DNA from: Perkinsus olseni
Taxonomy: Eukaryota > Perkinsozoa > Perkinsida > Perkinsidae
Length of the DNA: 41,114 nucleotides
Assembly (NCBI GenBank): GCA_013115135.1
Contig: JABANP010000472.1
Span: 1 to 41,114, forward strand
Direction of reading: 5' to 3'
How positions within the stretch are numbered: position 1 is the stretch's first letter; each line of letters opens with the position of its first letter. Shown in pieces: positions 20,357-30,653 of the stretch. A program made the position numbers and the translations under genes. The notes below the pieces were generated by a model. It was not told the origin of the DNA. It made no database searches and saw only the letters and a program-made list of their open reading frames with translations.

Positions 20357-20775
20357 GATGAGGAAAAGGCGAAAACTGTGGAAGCCTTGTGAACCTCGTT
20401 CTAGACGAATCGAGGAGAAGAGAATTTCAAGGAATTTAATAATAAGCCTTCCGTGAGTCAGTCGTTCATCTGCCGAGAATAAGCTGACTCCATTGGTTGG
20501 AGCGAGTCCGACGGCTACTCACACGTATTCGATTAAGACCTAAGCTGTCACGATCGGTTGTGTCGATTGTCTCCCAGAAGCCCTGCTTGTCATCGTGCGA
20601 TTTCTCAAGAGATTTTCACAACGCAGCTACGAGGAGGAAGAAATGAAACCAAATTTAACAGTGATGGCGGCGGACTGCAGCTAATGAGCGGACGCAAAGC
20701 TGTCAGCTGATGATTTATTGGGACTATTACAATTGAGAAAAACAATTAAAAAGCTTTATTCATGATTCAAAAACA
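20357..20775. other. Intergenic region with a possible polyadenylation hexamer
   Basis: Non-coding interval holding the promoter of the secreted-protein gene and the 3' flank of the RING gene. On the minus strand AATAAA occurs at 20760-20755, about 16 nt beyond the RING stop codon, where a polyadenylation signal could act; whether this organism uses AATAAA is unknown. Confidence 0.3.
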
Positions 20776-21510
20776 TCAGGCGGGAATCGGATTGCCAATC
20801 TCGTCCAAGTGGTCACGAATCTCAGGACCAATCCGGGCACGGCACATAGGACACTTGTGGTGCTTACCTCGAGGCAGCTCAGAGAAGCACTCGTTAAAAC
20901 AATCTTCATGGTACACATGTTGACAAGGCAAATTGCGGAGTATGTCACCCTCTTCGAACTCAACCAAACATATTGAACAGGATTCAGCTTCATCGCCGTC
21001 CGTGTTGTCCGAGGAGCGTGAGATGTTTCGCTCAAGCATGACCTTCTCGTAGGGCCCGACCTTGGTGTGGGTATCTAACCAACTCCTCCATTTAGTCGAG
21101 AAGGTCTCTGCAGCTCGTTCCCGCTTGCGCCGCCGTTCATCTCTCCGTCTACGACCATCTTCCAATTGCCAGGAATAGTATACGATGAGCGGCGGGGGTA
21201 GAACTATTACCACCACCAAATACGTTGCTACAATGTAACCGTTGATAGCATCAGTTGGATGGGCTTGTGAGAAATAGGTGGCGATGGAGTAACCAGCTAC
21301 GATGAGGACATAGCATACCCATAGTAGAACATAGCGGGATGTGAAGGAGATACAGACGGCCTCTTTCACAGCTGACCAGCATGACATATCGTTCGTGTAG
21401 ATATTCACGTATTGGGGTATTGTTTCACAGGTGCTAGCTTGAAAATTATCAGATTCTGTCCCTTTTGTGAGCGGGTAATTCACTGCCAAGTACTCGCTAG
21501 GGATGGACAT
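20776..21510 (-). CDS. Two-TM RING-H2 E3 ubiquitin ligase
   Basis: Intronless 244-aa frame from ATG. Two TM helices (YVLLWVCYVLIVAGYSIATY and IVATYLVVVIVLPPPLIVYY) are followed by a highly basic stretch (RRRRDERRRKRERA) and a canonical RING-H2: CSIC, LPCQHVYHEDC and CPMC near the C-terminus, giving C-x2-C ... C-x-H-x2-H-x2-C ... C-x2-C. RING-H2 domains recruit E2 enzymes, so this is a likely membrane-embedded ligase with a cytosolic RING; its substrates and compartment are not evident. It is read head-to-tail with POLD2 upstream. Confidence 0.88.
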   Translation of the reverse strand: MSIPSEYLAVNYPLTKGTESDNFQASTCETIPQYVNIYTNDMSCWSAVKEAVCISFTSRYVLLWVCYVLIVAGYSIATYFSQAHPTDAINGYIVATYLVVVIVLPPPLIVYYSWQLEDGRRRRDERRRKRERAAETFSTKWRSWLDTHTKVGPYEKVMLERNISRSSDNTDGDEAESCSICLVEFEEGDILRNLPCQHVYHEDCFNECFSELPRGKHHKCPMCRARIGPEIRDHLDEIGNPIPA

Positions 21511-22034
21511 CCTGCACGAATACCGCCAGACACTTCGCAGGAGCGTATTGTTGGTCTAATAGTAGTTCTAGAATCTAATAGTCTAACGTCTAACAGTTAG
21601 ACGATGGTGAGTGCTATGGCGTTGAGCTAGGCAGGCATGTGGTGATGAGCTAAAGTGCGGAACGCTAGTGAGCTAGGGGTATGCAGATCCATAAGGACGA
21701 CTCTCCAATGCGTAGGGGCTATTGGGTATTGCCTGCGAGTTGATAACAGTTCGTTAACCGAAGTCCATATGAACATAACAGGAGACGCACACTGCGAGAC
21801 GCCGTAGCGCTTCGGCGAGCAGCAGCATTCAAGATGAATTCCGTGATCACACCGCCTAGGTGGCGAGCGGTTCATCACTTCTGGAGTTGTCATGGAGGCC
21901 GACGGGAAACCGCTGCAACGCTGCGTTGTGTCGACTGGGGGAGGATAGACCGTTTATTGGGCCTCCGATCTCGTATTGTTAGCCACTGGTGAGAACGCAA
22001 GCTCATCACGGAGAAGCCGATTGAATTTTGCATC
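21511..22034. other. Intergenic region between POLD2 and the RING gene
   Basis: No supported coding sequence. A minus frame at 21627-21893 is open but compositionally unlike the real genes. Between 21563 and 21604 there are near-repeats of the type CTAATAGT and GTCTAAC-GTCTAAC. Confidence 0.35.
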
Positions 22035-24274
22035 TTATGACGTATCGTCCATCGGAGTGTCACCGTCTTCCCCTTCTGCTTGGAATGTGCCACTGGCTTT
22101 GAAACTGATCCTTCTAATATCGCTCGGGTCGTTTATATTAACCAGTAGCAGCACCGGGTCTGAAGACGAGCCAACGTGAACAAAATGAGCAGGAACATAG
22201 CAAGTACCGGATACGAATGTGCTGACGGACAGCAGAGTGAGCTTGGCCTCTCCGAGGTCTACCACTCTAAAGGCAGCCTTGTTGTGATTAGAGGAGAACA
22301 TAACATGAGCCGCGGGCTCGTCTGAACACAAGGCAGTCCGATAACAAGGGCTGGAGTGCTGCTGCCTACCCTCAGTGATGACGAGAGGGTCGAAGTTAGG
22401 GAACGGATAGCACGCGATTGTATCTGGAGCTGTGGGGGCTATCACTCGACTTCCAGCCGTAAGCTCCAGGGCATCTATCAATGAACATCAGTGACATGGA
22501 TGGTGGCGTCTATGAGGCATGGACGGGAAAGGCCGTCAAGAGCTCACCCAAAACATCAGTGCTCGTGGAGTACTGCGTGACCTCTTTCACACAGGCCCCA
22601 GTGCTGCCGAGGAAAACACAGTCTCCAACTTGAAACCTGAGAAATTCTCAGGTGATGCACGCATCTGTACCTCGACTCCGACCGAGACCCACCTCGCTGG
22701 GTTAGTCTCTGCGGTGAGATCCTTCACCTTTCTGGACTCAGGGAACAGGGCAGAATGCAGTGGTTGCTGCGGCAAGGCGAAGTTGGCAGGATCCTGGGAA
22801 CCCGGGAGAATCGTGACGGGCACTGATCGAGCTACTTGTGCCAAGAACCTGCAGGGAACAGCTCACTCAATGGCTAAGGAGCTGAATGCCCACTGATCAA
22901 CACTGATGAGGTCAGCCTGAGTCGTTACACCCGCTAGAGTGTCGCCTGCTACTATAAGTCGAACCGTAGTCGAGGGGTCAGCGACTGCGTCGGTCTTATC
23001 AACTAACGAGCGAGAAGACTAACTGATAATCTCTGATCCACTCCGCCAGCATCGACCTAGCTTCTGATTCTCGCCCCAGGCAGAGCCCGCTCACGAAGCC
23101 GACGTACTTGGCATCGCTGCTATCCGATCGCGCTATCATCTTGGGGGCGAGGGGTAGAGGGAACGCCTGAGCATATGTTGGCAATACAGCTCATGATCAT
23201 ACATGGATCTCCAGAGAATTCAAGCATTTCCCGACCAGCTTACCATGTCATCAACTTCGAAGCAGCCGCGCCCTCTGGTCCCCTTGAATGCTAGTACCTG
23301 GCGACAACGACGGTGCTCTCAGAGTACTGCACTCAACTGAACACACTACGCTCAGTCCGCGAGCTTCCTGCGTAGGCGCTCGCTGTTGGCATACGAGAAC
23401 TCACGCAATGGCAAGACCTCAGCACTGCGGTTCCCGGTCGCTCACCAGGCCTTGGCAGAGCCTGTTCAAGTCCACAGAAGAGCCCTCCTTCACAACCAAG
23501 CGTATACGTGAGCTGCTGTCCTCGAGGTAGATCTTGTCTTCATCAGATGCATAGGGATCCGTCATCGAGTAACCCTCAGACGTCTAAGACCACCAGGGTG
23601 ATCACGACATCATTGCGGAGAATTAACATGCTACCATCGCCGGATGAGTGCCACTAATTCCTGCAGTTTTCTGTATTTCTGCCAACACTGATGGTCGCAG
23701 TTTGACCTCCTTAACAACACAGCCATATATCGCCACTGTGACCTATAAGTAGCCGTACTGGCAGACGTAATATCATCCTAGGCCTTACCCCACGCTCACG
23801 ATCGGTGACGTGGCCGATACCCTCAAGGAGATGGTCAGAGGGGATAGCTTTAGTGTTGACCCATTTGGCCCTAGCGGCCTCCACAACGCTGCGCCTAAGT
23901 AACCGGACTGACCCGTGGAAGCCTTCCGGTTTCTGCCGCCTACTTGAGCATGTTGAGCCTCGTAAAGTAGGTACTGGCGTACTGCAACTCGAAGTTGCAT
24001 GCGGAGAGCCTCAACTTATCATCACTACCGCGGATGTCGTCACGGAAGCTGTCACAGAGATCACGGTACCTGCTACCAACCATGCTCTCGGGGACCTACA
24101 GCCCTCTGCGACTGAGGACACTATGGACGCATCTGACAATACTCACTGAGCAGACGCCCTATTCCTCTCTATAGGGACACGCTCAGCTCCAACTTGGCGT
24201 AGCTCCTCGTCAGTAGGTACCGTCAGGAGGAGATCACCGTCCGCTTCGCCCGGCTCTGGCAATACTCCGACCAT
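22035..24274 (-). CDS. POLD2: DNA polymerase delta small (B) subunit
   Basis: A multi-exon gene. Opening exons 24274-24147, 24069-23944, 23894-23789, 23742-23635, 23574-23446, 23297-23244 and 23166 onward stay in phase, with introns of 46-148 nt. Protein segments match POLD2 in order: NFELQYASTYFTRLNMLK, VTVAIYGCVVKEVKLRPSVL, DPYASDEDKIYLEDSSSRI, GCFEVDDM, YVGFVSGLCLGRES, VRLIVAGD, SVPVTILPGSQDPANFALPQ (the LPQQPLH region), and VIAPTAPDTIACYPF followed by the C-terminal strand HVMFSSN...LLLVNI. POLD2 holds the catalytic subunit and a PolD3-like protein through its inactive phosphodiesterase fold, acting in nuclear DNA replication. The metal-binding residues are largely lost, as in the family. 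One join near 23010 needs a 25-nt intron, and the ATG at 24274 is preferred over a possible upstream exon. Confidence 0.9.
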
Positions 24275-24403
24275 TCCCGCGTGGAAACGAGAAGAAGCTG
24301 CTGAACGACGACAGGAGTACTCCGTGACTCTCCCGAGCGTCTGATTCACCAACGCAACGCTCTGGCTACCAAGGCTCGCCAACTGTTCGGGGGTACCGAC
24401 TAC

Positions 24404-24996
24404 GCGACAAAATTGCAGGTGTTCTCATGTACTGAGACAACACAGCAAGCCAGTTGGGGTTTCCTGTACGGAAGGGGCAAGAGCACCTGCCCGTTAGAGT
24501 GCCCAGTTGAGAACGTGAAGACCGCTACCCGTCTTCACGACTCAGCACCGATGACTCTTTCGAAGAGCATAGAAGCTTCGAGTGAAAAAGTATCTTACAC
24601 GAAAAAGAAGTGCGCTGTTGTTGCTGCTGTCGAATCAAGCAGACTCGGGGACTGTTTCAATAACGACGATGAGAGGGCGCGTCCATATCATTCAACCCTC
24701 TTGAAGATAGTAGTAGTGACACCATCGGCCACAGCGTCGCAGGCAATTCTCCACTCTAGGGTTGACCATCCCTGTGGTCGTGATGGTGGTTCCAGCTCGA
24801 ACTCGTGGTGCCCGACAGTTCCGCTCTCTTCTAAGGAGATTGCTGACTCGTAGTGCACTGGGTAACAGAGGACCTTAGTGTAGGGAGTGCCGTCACTTAG
24901 CCGCCATAGGCTGTATGATGGAAGAGCATGCTGTCCTCCGACTGGTATAGGTAGCCGCTGACTTCTCGCCAACTTCAACGGGGCCGCGCTAGCCAT
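24404..24996 (-). CDS. Unrecognised protein upstream of POLD2
   Basis: Starts at a real ATG (24996) with MASAAPLKLARSQRLPIPVG and stays open for 102 codons. Further protein-like stretches follow in two more frames, SPSLLDSTAATTAHFFF and RVAVFTFSTGHSNGQVLLPL ... ACCVVS, the latter open to a stop near 24405. These could be exons 2 and 3 behind short introns. The last one can also be spliced in phase into the POLD2 frame at 24382, so this could instead be a 5' extension of POLD2; I think that unlikely because POLD2 proteins do not carry it. No domain recognised. Confidence 0.4.
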
Positions 24997-25695
24997 TGCC
25001 TTGAAGGCAAATTACACCTGTTGAAAATCAAGTTGAAAAACGACGCTCACTGGACCTTGAGCCAAGGAGCTATCGAGATTGACAGTTACTGTGCATTCAT
25101 CGAATAATCCACAAGCATTGGTGATAGGGCTCTATGTTGTCAGATTCTGAACCACCAGCGGACCTTCGCTACCCATCTCGAACTTCGGGCTCGCTCGGGG
25201 TTATTTTCCCACTTCGAGGCCAAATCACCGTTTCCTTGCTGCTTGACATTCTTCGGCCCTTTCGCCGAAAGGGCTGCAAAGGTTTTCGGGGTCGTCTCTG
25301 AACCTCTCAAAGACGCCCTTACGCCTGTCCACAACTATCAAGTCTTAATCCGTCACACTGCACTGGGGTCAAAATCCATTACTAGGGAGTTACTGTGATA
25401 GCGGCGCACCTTACCGAATGTGCATGCGTGCAAGGCACAACCAGCGCCGCGCCTTGCCGCGAGTCGATGCAACCGGTTTTCCTTTGTCTCAGACCTGCAA
25501 TCAGCTCCCCTTACTCTTCTGCTGTATATCAACCGGCTAACCGTAGTACATAATTACATACTGCACACGGACCGTCTCTAGGGCGAAGTGCTTGTCGAGT
25601 TCTTCGAGACATCGGTCGTAGTGCGGCAGAGCCCGGGAAAATCATATGAGGTGGGCGACTAATTCCCATTCTCGCCATGACAGGCTTCTCTTTGT
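24997..25695. promoter_or_regulatory. Divergent promoter region between a minus-strand gene and HDAC
   Basis: Seven hundred bases between outward-reading starts at 24996 and 25696. No frame looks coding. A perfect inverted repeat, GCCCTTTCG-C-CGAAAGGGC (25256-25274), sits near the middle. A shared bidirectional promoter is likely from the geometry; no TATA-like or other known box is evident. Confidence 0.4.
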
Positions 25696-27771
25696 ATGGA
25701 AGGAAGCGATACCGTAGCACCGAGGCTGCCAGAATGTACGACCAATAGATTCGACACCAATAGGCCGGTAGCGTACTTCACTGACATCCACCATAGGACT
25801 CTCGGTGAGTAGCCCTTAGTACAGGAGAGGCAGTAGCTTCGCCATTTACAGGAGAGGGTCGCTATGAGATCATAGAAGGCAGCGACATAGGGGCTTTCAA
25901 GTTCGCAGTGGGAGGGTGTGGTGACCACCCTATGGACCCGGAAAGGCTACGGCTCACACACTCCCTCATTGTGAACTACGGGCTGCTGGTAGGGTGCCTA
26001 CAATCGCAGTTCAATCCAAGTTGAACACCATCATGGTCAGGAGGCTGAGTCACCGATGAATCGTCTATCATTATACAGCTTCGAACCCGCTACTTTCGAT
26101 GAGCTTGCGGTGTTCCACGATAGACGGTATCTAGAGTTCATCCGCAACCCCTCGGAAGCCGAACGCAAAAAGCATGCCGTTGACCCGTACTGGGGGGAGG
26201 AGGGGCCTTCCGCTGTACAGCTGTGGCTGGAGCTTTGCCTTGTAGGTTCGTTAAGTACAACTTGTCGTTGTTGCCGTGGACGGACTGTACTCTATTTGAG
26301 GGTGTATTCGACTACTGTTGTCGAACGGCTGGGGCATCCCTTGATGCTGCACAGTGGCTATGCGATAACACGGACAATAGGCCTATCGCCATAAACTGGA
26401 ATGGAGGTCCTAGGGTGGAGTACTACCTGTGGGGAGGTATCTGTGATACTTAGGCATGCATCACGCTCACTGCGCCAATGCTGCTGGCTTCTGCTATGTT
26501 AATGACATTGTCCTGGCGATCGTCAAGTTACTGGAAGTGTAGGCTAAAACTACCTTATGATTTGCGCAAGGAGTGGTATGGGAACAGGTACGAGCGGGTG
26601 TTGTATGTTGACATCGACTACCATCACGGTGATGCCGTGGAAGAGGCCTTCTACTCCTGCCCGCGAGTCGTTACTCTATCAATACACTCAGCGCCGTCAA
26701 AGAGCAACGCAGTTTCCTTCCCCGGCACGGGTACTAACGGCCGTCCCCCTCTGCCATTCATAATCAATAACCCCTAGGTGCAATATACGACATCGGGCCG
26801 GAAGGGACGCCTGCCAAGGGCCATGCGGTAAATCTCCCAATGAAGCCAGGACTGTCCGATGAGATGTTCCTCTACGCGTTGCGTACAACGTTGAAGACGC
26901 TCGTCCAGCGCTTCCGGTAGGTCTAGGCTCTTGAGCGTCATGCTCATAGAGTACAGCGCTCGACCTCAGGCCAAGCTGTCTTGTGGTACAGTCCGGTTCT
27001 GATTCACTGGCTGGAGACCTTCTCACGTCACATAGCGGATTCAACCTCTCCACCAGAGGCCATGCGACAGCGGTACTACGGGGAGCCTGTTACACGGACA
27101 GCTCACACCCAGCGGATAGGTACAAGAGCTGCGAAGGCTGGGTATACCGACTCTGGTACTCGGAGGCGGCGGTTACAGCCTGACAAGCGTTGCCAAGTGC
27201 TGGTCCATGGAAACAGCCGTCTGGGTGAGAACTAATGGGTAGTGGTGGTGTGCCACAGGAAGATTTTGGTAGTTGAATCGGGGCGAGCCGTTCCTGTCTG
27301 CTGGTGCTGAGGAGACCTGCATACCCTCCTCGGACCAATACTACGTACGATACGCTGCCTGTCCGAGCGTACATGTTAAAGCCCAACCTGATCTCAAGGA
27401 GCATAACACGAGAGACAGCGTTGAGCACACTGTCACTACGGTACGGCCGACTCGCGGTTCCCCGGGAGGATGCCGTCTCCGTAGTAGGTACTGAATAACA
27501 TCAAACAATACATACCGATTGCGCCTTCTGTCCCTCTCGGCCTCAACCTCCCTGAGGTCCAGGACTCGAAGCGACGGCGACGGTCTTCCAGTTTGGGCGA
27601 GGAGGCTAAGGGGGACCCTAGCCCTTCACGACGGACCGCCCCACGGAAACGAGTAGGAGGGGTCGGAGTGAAGTACGGCTTGTTCTTAGCGTTCGTTGTC
27701 AGACCGCTATACAGGGATGCCTCCCTGTGTCGAAAAGGGGACCAACGAGATCGTCTGGTCGGAGGCGTTAA
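25696..27771 (+). CDS. Class I (RPD3/HDAC8-like) histone deacetylase
   Basis: Twelve exons (25696-25804, 25891-25988, 26041-26214, 26256-26406, 26454-26536, 26571-26730, 26778-26916, 26970-27072, 27120-27224, 27273-27440, 27488-27652, 27703-27771) sum to 1524 nt, 507 aa, all phases agreeing. Catalytic features are intact: [28 protein letters not shown] (the His pair), [28 protein letters not shown] (zinc-binding Asp and His), [16 protein letters not shown] (second zinc Asp) and [15 protein letters not shown] (catalytic Tyr). A basic, serine-rich tail of about 60 residues (SKRRRRSSS) may carry a nuclear signal. It should remove acetyl groups from lysines on histones or other proteins. The exon ending PSA and the segment [15 protein letters not shown] give a slightly longer loop than usual. 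Intron 5 is only 34 nt. Confidence 0.93.
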
Positions 27772-27990
27772 TCTGATGATGATGAAAATGTTGTTCATAG
27801 ATTTAGTTCACTACGGGATGTTCCCGGTACACAACCTCAGACGCTGTACATTCTGTACGACTTCTTACACGACGACGATCTCATCATCCATCATTCTGTT
27901 GTGTTGTCATTCAAGTCACACCTACAGCCGTGGGCGGATGGTGGTCGACTCTCCTTTGTTGTGGTTGCAGTTCATCCCTCAGGGCTTGGC

Positions 27991-29016
27991 ATGAAATCAT
28001 GGCGACCTAGTTGGATCATCCTCTACCTCACGGCTTCAACAGCAGAAGGGGAGGATGCTTGCCGCTATCACAATAAATGCGACGAGTGCATCACCAACCC
28101 CACCTGTCTCTGGTGTCCAGTTAGTGAAGCATGCGAGGCCTGGCTGGGTGGCCCTCGAGGACCTCATGACCAAGGGGATGGGCAGAAGGAGCTTCCACTG
28201 GACTGTGAAGAGGACAGCTCTCCCTGCAACGGGTGCATCAGTCGAGGGGATGACGCCTGCAGTTTCTGTGGAGCAGCCTGCCCTTCTGCCACTGAGGCGG
28301 AGCAGCACGGTGATAGCTGTGCCCAATGGTTACACGGTACTTGGCCCATGCCGCCCCCCGAGCGATGTTACGATTTTTATGGTAACGGTATGGAGTCCCT
28401 CTACATGAGTGCAGCCCTGCGCTTGCCCATAGGCTCTAGCCGTGCCCTGGCAGGTGGTGGTAATATGACAGATGAGCTACCAGTCGAGTTGGAACTGTCT
28501 GGTTTGGCATTAGCCCTAGTACTGTTACTGCCGGTAGTGATCCCCGTCACCTTCGTCCTCGTCATCTATCTTGTACTCAAACTCTACCGCCGCTATCGCA
28601 GACAACACGACAACCCAAACGACGTCAGCCGTACACCAAAATTCGTCACTCGCGTGGAGGCTAAGCGTCTCATATCCCGATCCACGAGGACGCGTATCGT
28701 TCCCCAGGAAGAGGACGGCGTAGAGACGTGTAACGTCTGCATCGACAGCATCGAGGCTGGTGTGGCGCAGAGAACTCTTTGGTGTGGCCATGCCTTCCAC
28801 GACGACTGCATCAAAACGTGGCTGTTGAGGCCGCAGAGGATCCGCTGGCGCTCCACAGATGACGTCGAGCTGCAGACGCGCTGGTACGACCCCGCGCGTA
28901 TGAGCTGCCCCACCTGCCGGAAGTCTGTAGTCGACGCCTTGGGGGCCAATGAGATCTTCCCAAGCATGATTGGGCAGCCGAGGGAGATCTCCCTCCGCTC
29001 CCTTGTCACGTGCTGA
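27991..29016 (+). CDS. Type I membrane protein with PSI-like region and RING-H2
   Basis: Intronless, 341 aa from the ATG at 27991, chosen because it begins a signal peptide (MKSWRPSWIILYLTA) and the upstream in-frame codon is GTG. The lumenal part is cysteine-rich: CRYHNKCDECITNPTCLWC is close to the plexin/semaphorin/integrin (PSI) pattern, and a second cluster (CNGCISRGDDACSFCGAAC) follows. One TM helix (LVLLLPVVIPVTFVLVIYLV) leads to a basic stop-transfer and a cytosolic RING-H2: CNVC, CGHAFHDDC, CPTC. The spacer between the fourth and last cysteine pairs is long (about 34 residues). Lumenal sensor plus cytosolic E3 ligase is the implied layout, as in PA-TM-RING proteins, but with a PSI-like region in place of the PA domain. 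It ends one base before the next minus-strand frame. Confidence 0.85.
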   Translation: MKSWRPSWIILYLTASTAEGEDACRYHNKCDECITNPTCLWCPVSEACEAWLGGPRGPHDQGDGQKELPLDCEEDSSPCNGCISRGDDACSFCGAACPSATEAEQHGDSCAQWLHGTWPMPPPERCYDFYGNGMESLYMSAALRLPIGSSRALAGGGNMTDELPVELELSGLALALVLLLPVVIPVTFVLVIYLVLKLYRRYRRQHDNPNDVSRTPKFVTRVEAKRLISRSTRTRIVPQEEDGVETCNVCIDSIEAGVAQRTLWCGHAFHDDCIKTWLLRPQRIRWRSTDDVELQTRWYDPARMSCPTCRKSVVDALGANEIFPSMIGQPREISLRSLVTC

Positions 29017-30528
29017 CTATGTACATGAAATTATGGTATGCATGATAAAATGATGCTCTTTCGTGTATGACGATTGTTGCGCTTGCAGTGCAGTGTCCGG
29101 GACTTGGCCTATCAGGAAGGGAATATCCCAGCTTGCCCACTGGACAACGCAACTTACCCCAACGCACACGGAATTACGTGGCCTTCTGTAGCGTTCTAAA
29201 TGTAGACGGAAGAAAAACATATCGATGCTCAGTACGTCACGTCTTCTAGTGGGAGGAGCGCCACTTCTGGCGAACTCGACTGTGTTGCCCCAAAGCTCGT
29301 CTTCGGCCTCGCCAACGACCTCCGTTCTTCGTCGCCACCGCACGCAGTGGCCAGTGCCCTTCAGCATGATACGGACTAGCCGCAAAGGCTCCGGCCCCTT
29401 CGCAGTGACAGCGTAGAGGTCAGTGTCACTCCGTCTTTTCCGAGGTCCAGCGTTCACTTCCGTGTCGTGCCCACAGTCGCTACGATCCTGGCAGACGAGT
29501 TTACGGACAGAGTCAAGCAAGACCAGTTGGACGTCCTCATAGAGCTGGTGCAGATGAGGTCGGGATGCTTCACACAGGCCGGCCAGGATATTATGCAGGT
29601 CATCAAATACTACACAATTATGCAAGATGCGGGGCCGAGTATTAGACAGCTTCCTGGCGCCGCAAGGGGACAGTAGATACCTACGGGCCAATGGCGATGA
29701 GCCGATGAGAAAGGACTCACATAGTGGTAAGATAGCTGAAGCCAGCAACATCAAGGCGACCGTCGGAGCAGGGGATGGGCCGGGGAGGGCAGACGTCCTC
29801 TCGATGGCGTCCAGAGCCCAGCATGATCATATCCCAGGGGACACCGCTGTGTTGCGACCTGAAAATGGAAGCTTGAAGGCGTACAAACAACGACGTGCTG
29901 ACTCAGTATCAGCGTCATGCAAGATCAGGTTTATATGCGCCCAAAACTCGGCCGGGCTGCAGACAAGCTCGAAGTCGTCCTCGGCGACTATGGTGGGAGT
30001 GGGCCAGCCTCTCGCATGGACCAGCACAGCTACATCCAAATGCGATAGTGTTGACGCTATGCCTCCCGATGTCTGAACGAGCGTCTTATCAGGAGTGCTG
30101 TGGACAAGCTCACCAGAGACTCTTTCCACGAGGGAGGGACCTTATTGTACTGTGCTGAAGTCAGAGGGATCTTCCACTGGGGATACGGCCGGACGCCATA
30201 ACGTGCATTTAATTCTACCAGCGACTGTGAGACCCTAAAGGCACGCGGGCAACAACTGGGATACGCTGAGAGACCAGCCAGTTGGGTACCCGTCAACGGC
30301 TTCCACTATATGAGAGCGGACTCGGAAGCCCTGCTTTAAGCCAGCATCATGCAGCAAGCCCAAAGTGTTTATCATCTTCCTTCGACGAAGCACACGATGC
30401 AGTAGGTTTATAACGACGATGTTGATCTCAATGAGGGGGGCCGAGGGCTCGTCGCTGATGCTGGTGGAGGGTGAGAGATCTGCATCTCGGTGCCCTGTAG
30501 TGGAGGGAGAGGAGGATGAACTCGGCAT
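29017..30528 (-). CDS. GT25-like glycosyltransferase
   Basis: Multi-exon gene beginning with ATG 30528 and a serine-rich leader. Key segments follow the order in family GT25: IEINIVVINLLHRVLRRRKM then HIVEAVDG (donor-side strand), LVQTSGGIASTLSHLDVAV, RGWPTPTIVAEDDFELVCSP (the EDD motif), VPWDMIMLGSGRH, and FSYLTTMYLLSPCGARKLSN. GT25 members transfer hexoses, for example onto collagen hydroxylysine or lipooligosaccharide; the acceptor here is unknown. There is no clear signal peptide. Two joins require 26- and 29-nt introns (for example the GTGAGC...TAAG one near 30103). The C-terminus after LYAVTAKGPEPLRLVR is uncertain; the frame runs to 29017 but may end earlier. Confidence 0.7.
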
Positions 30529-30653
30529 TATGGTCTCTCAAGCCTTCATCTTCCTATGTAATACGTTGAGTAACAACAACACAACAGCGTGGACGTGCAA
30601 GTAAAAGGTCACATAGAAACGTTACGGTACTCGAGGCCTGGGGAGGTGCTCCA

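Noticed and set aside
21627..21893. 88-codon minus frame with CDHGIHLECC, suggestive of a RING fragment
   Set aside because: The remaining zinc ligands are missing and the flanks are not protein-like.
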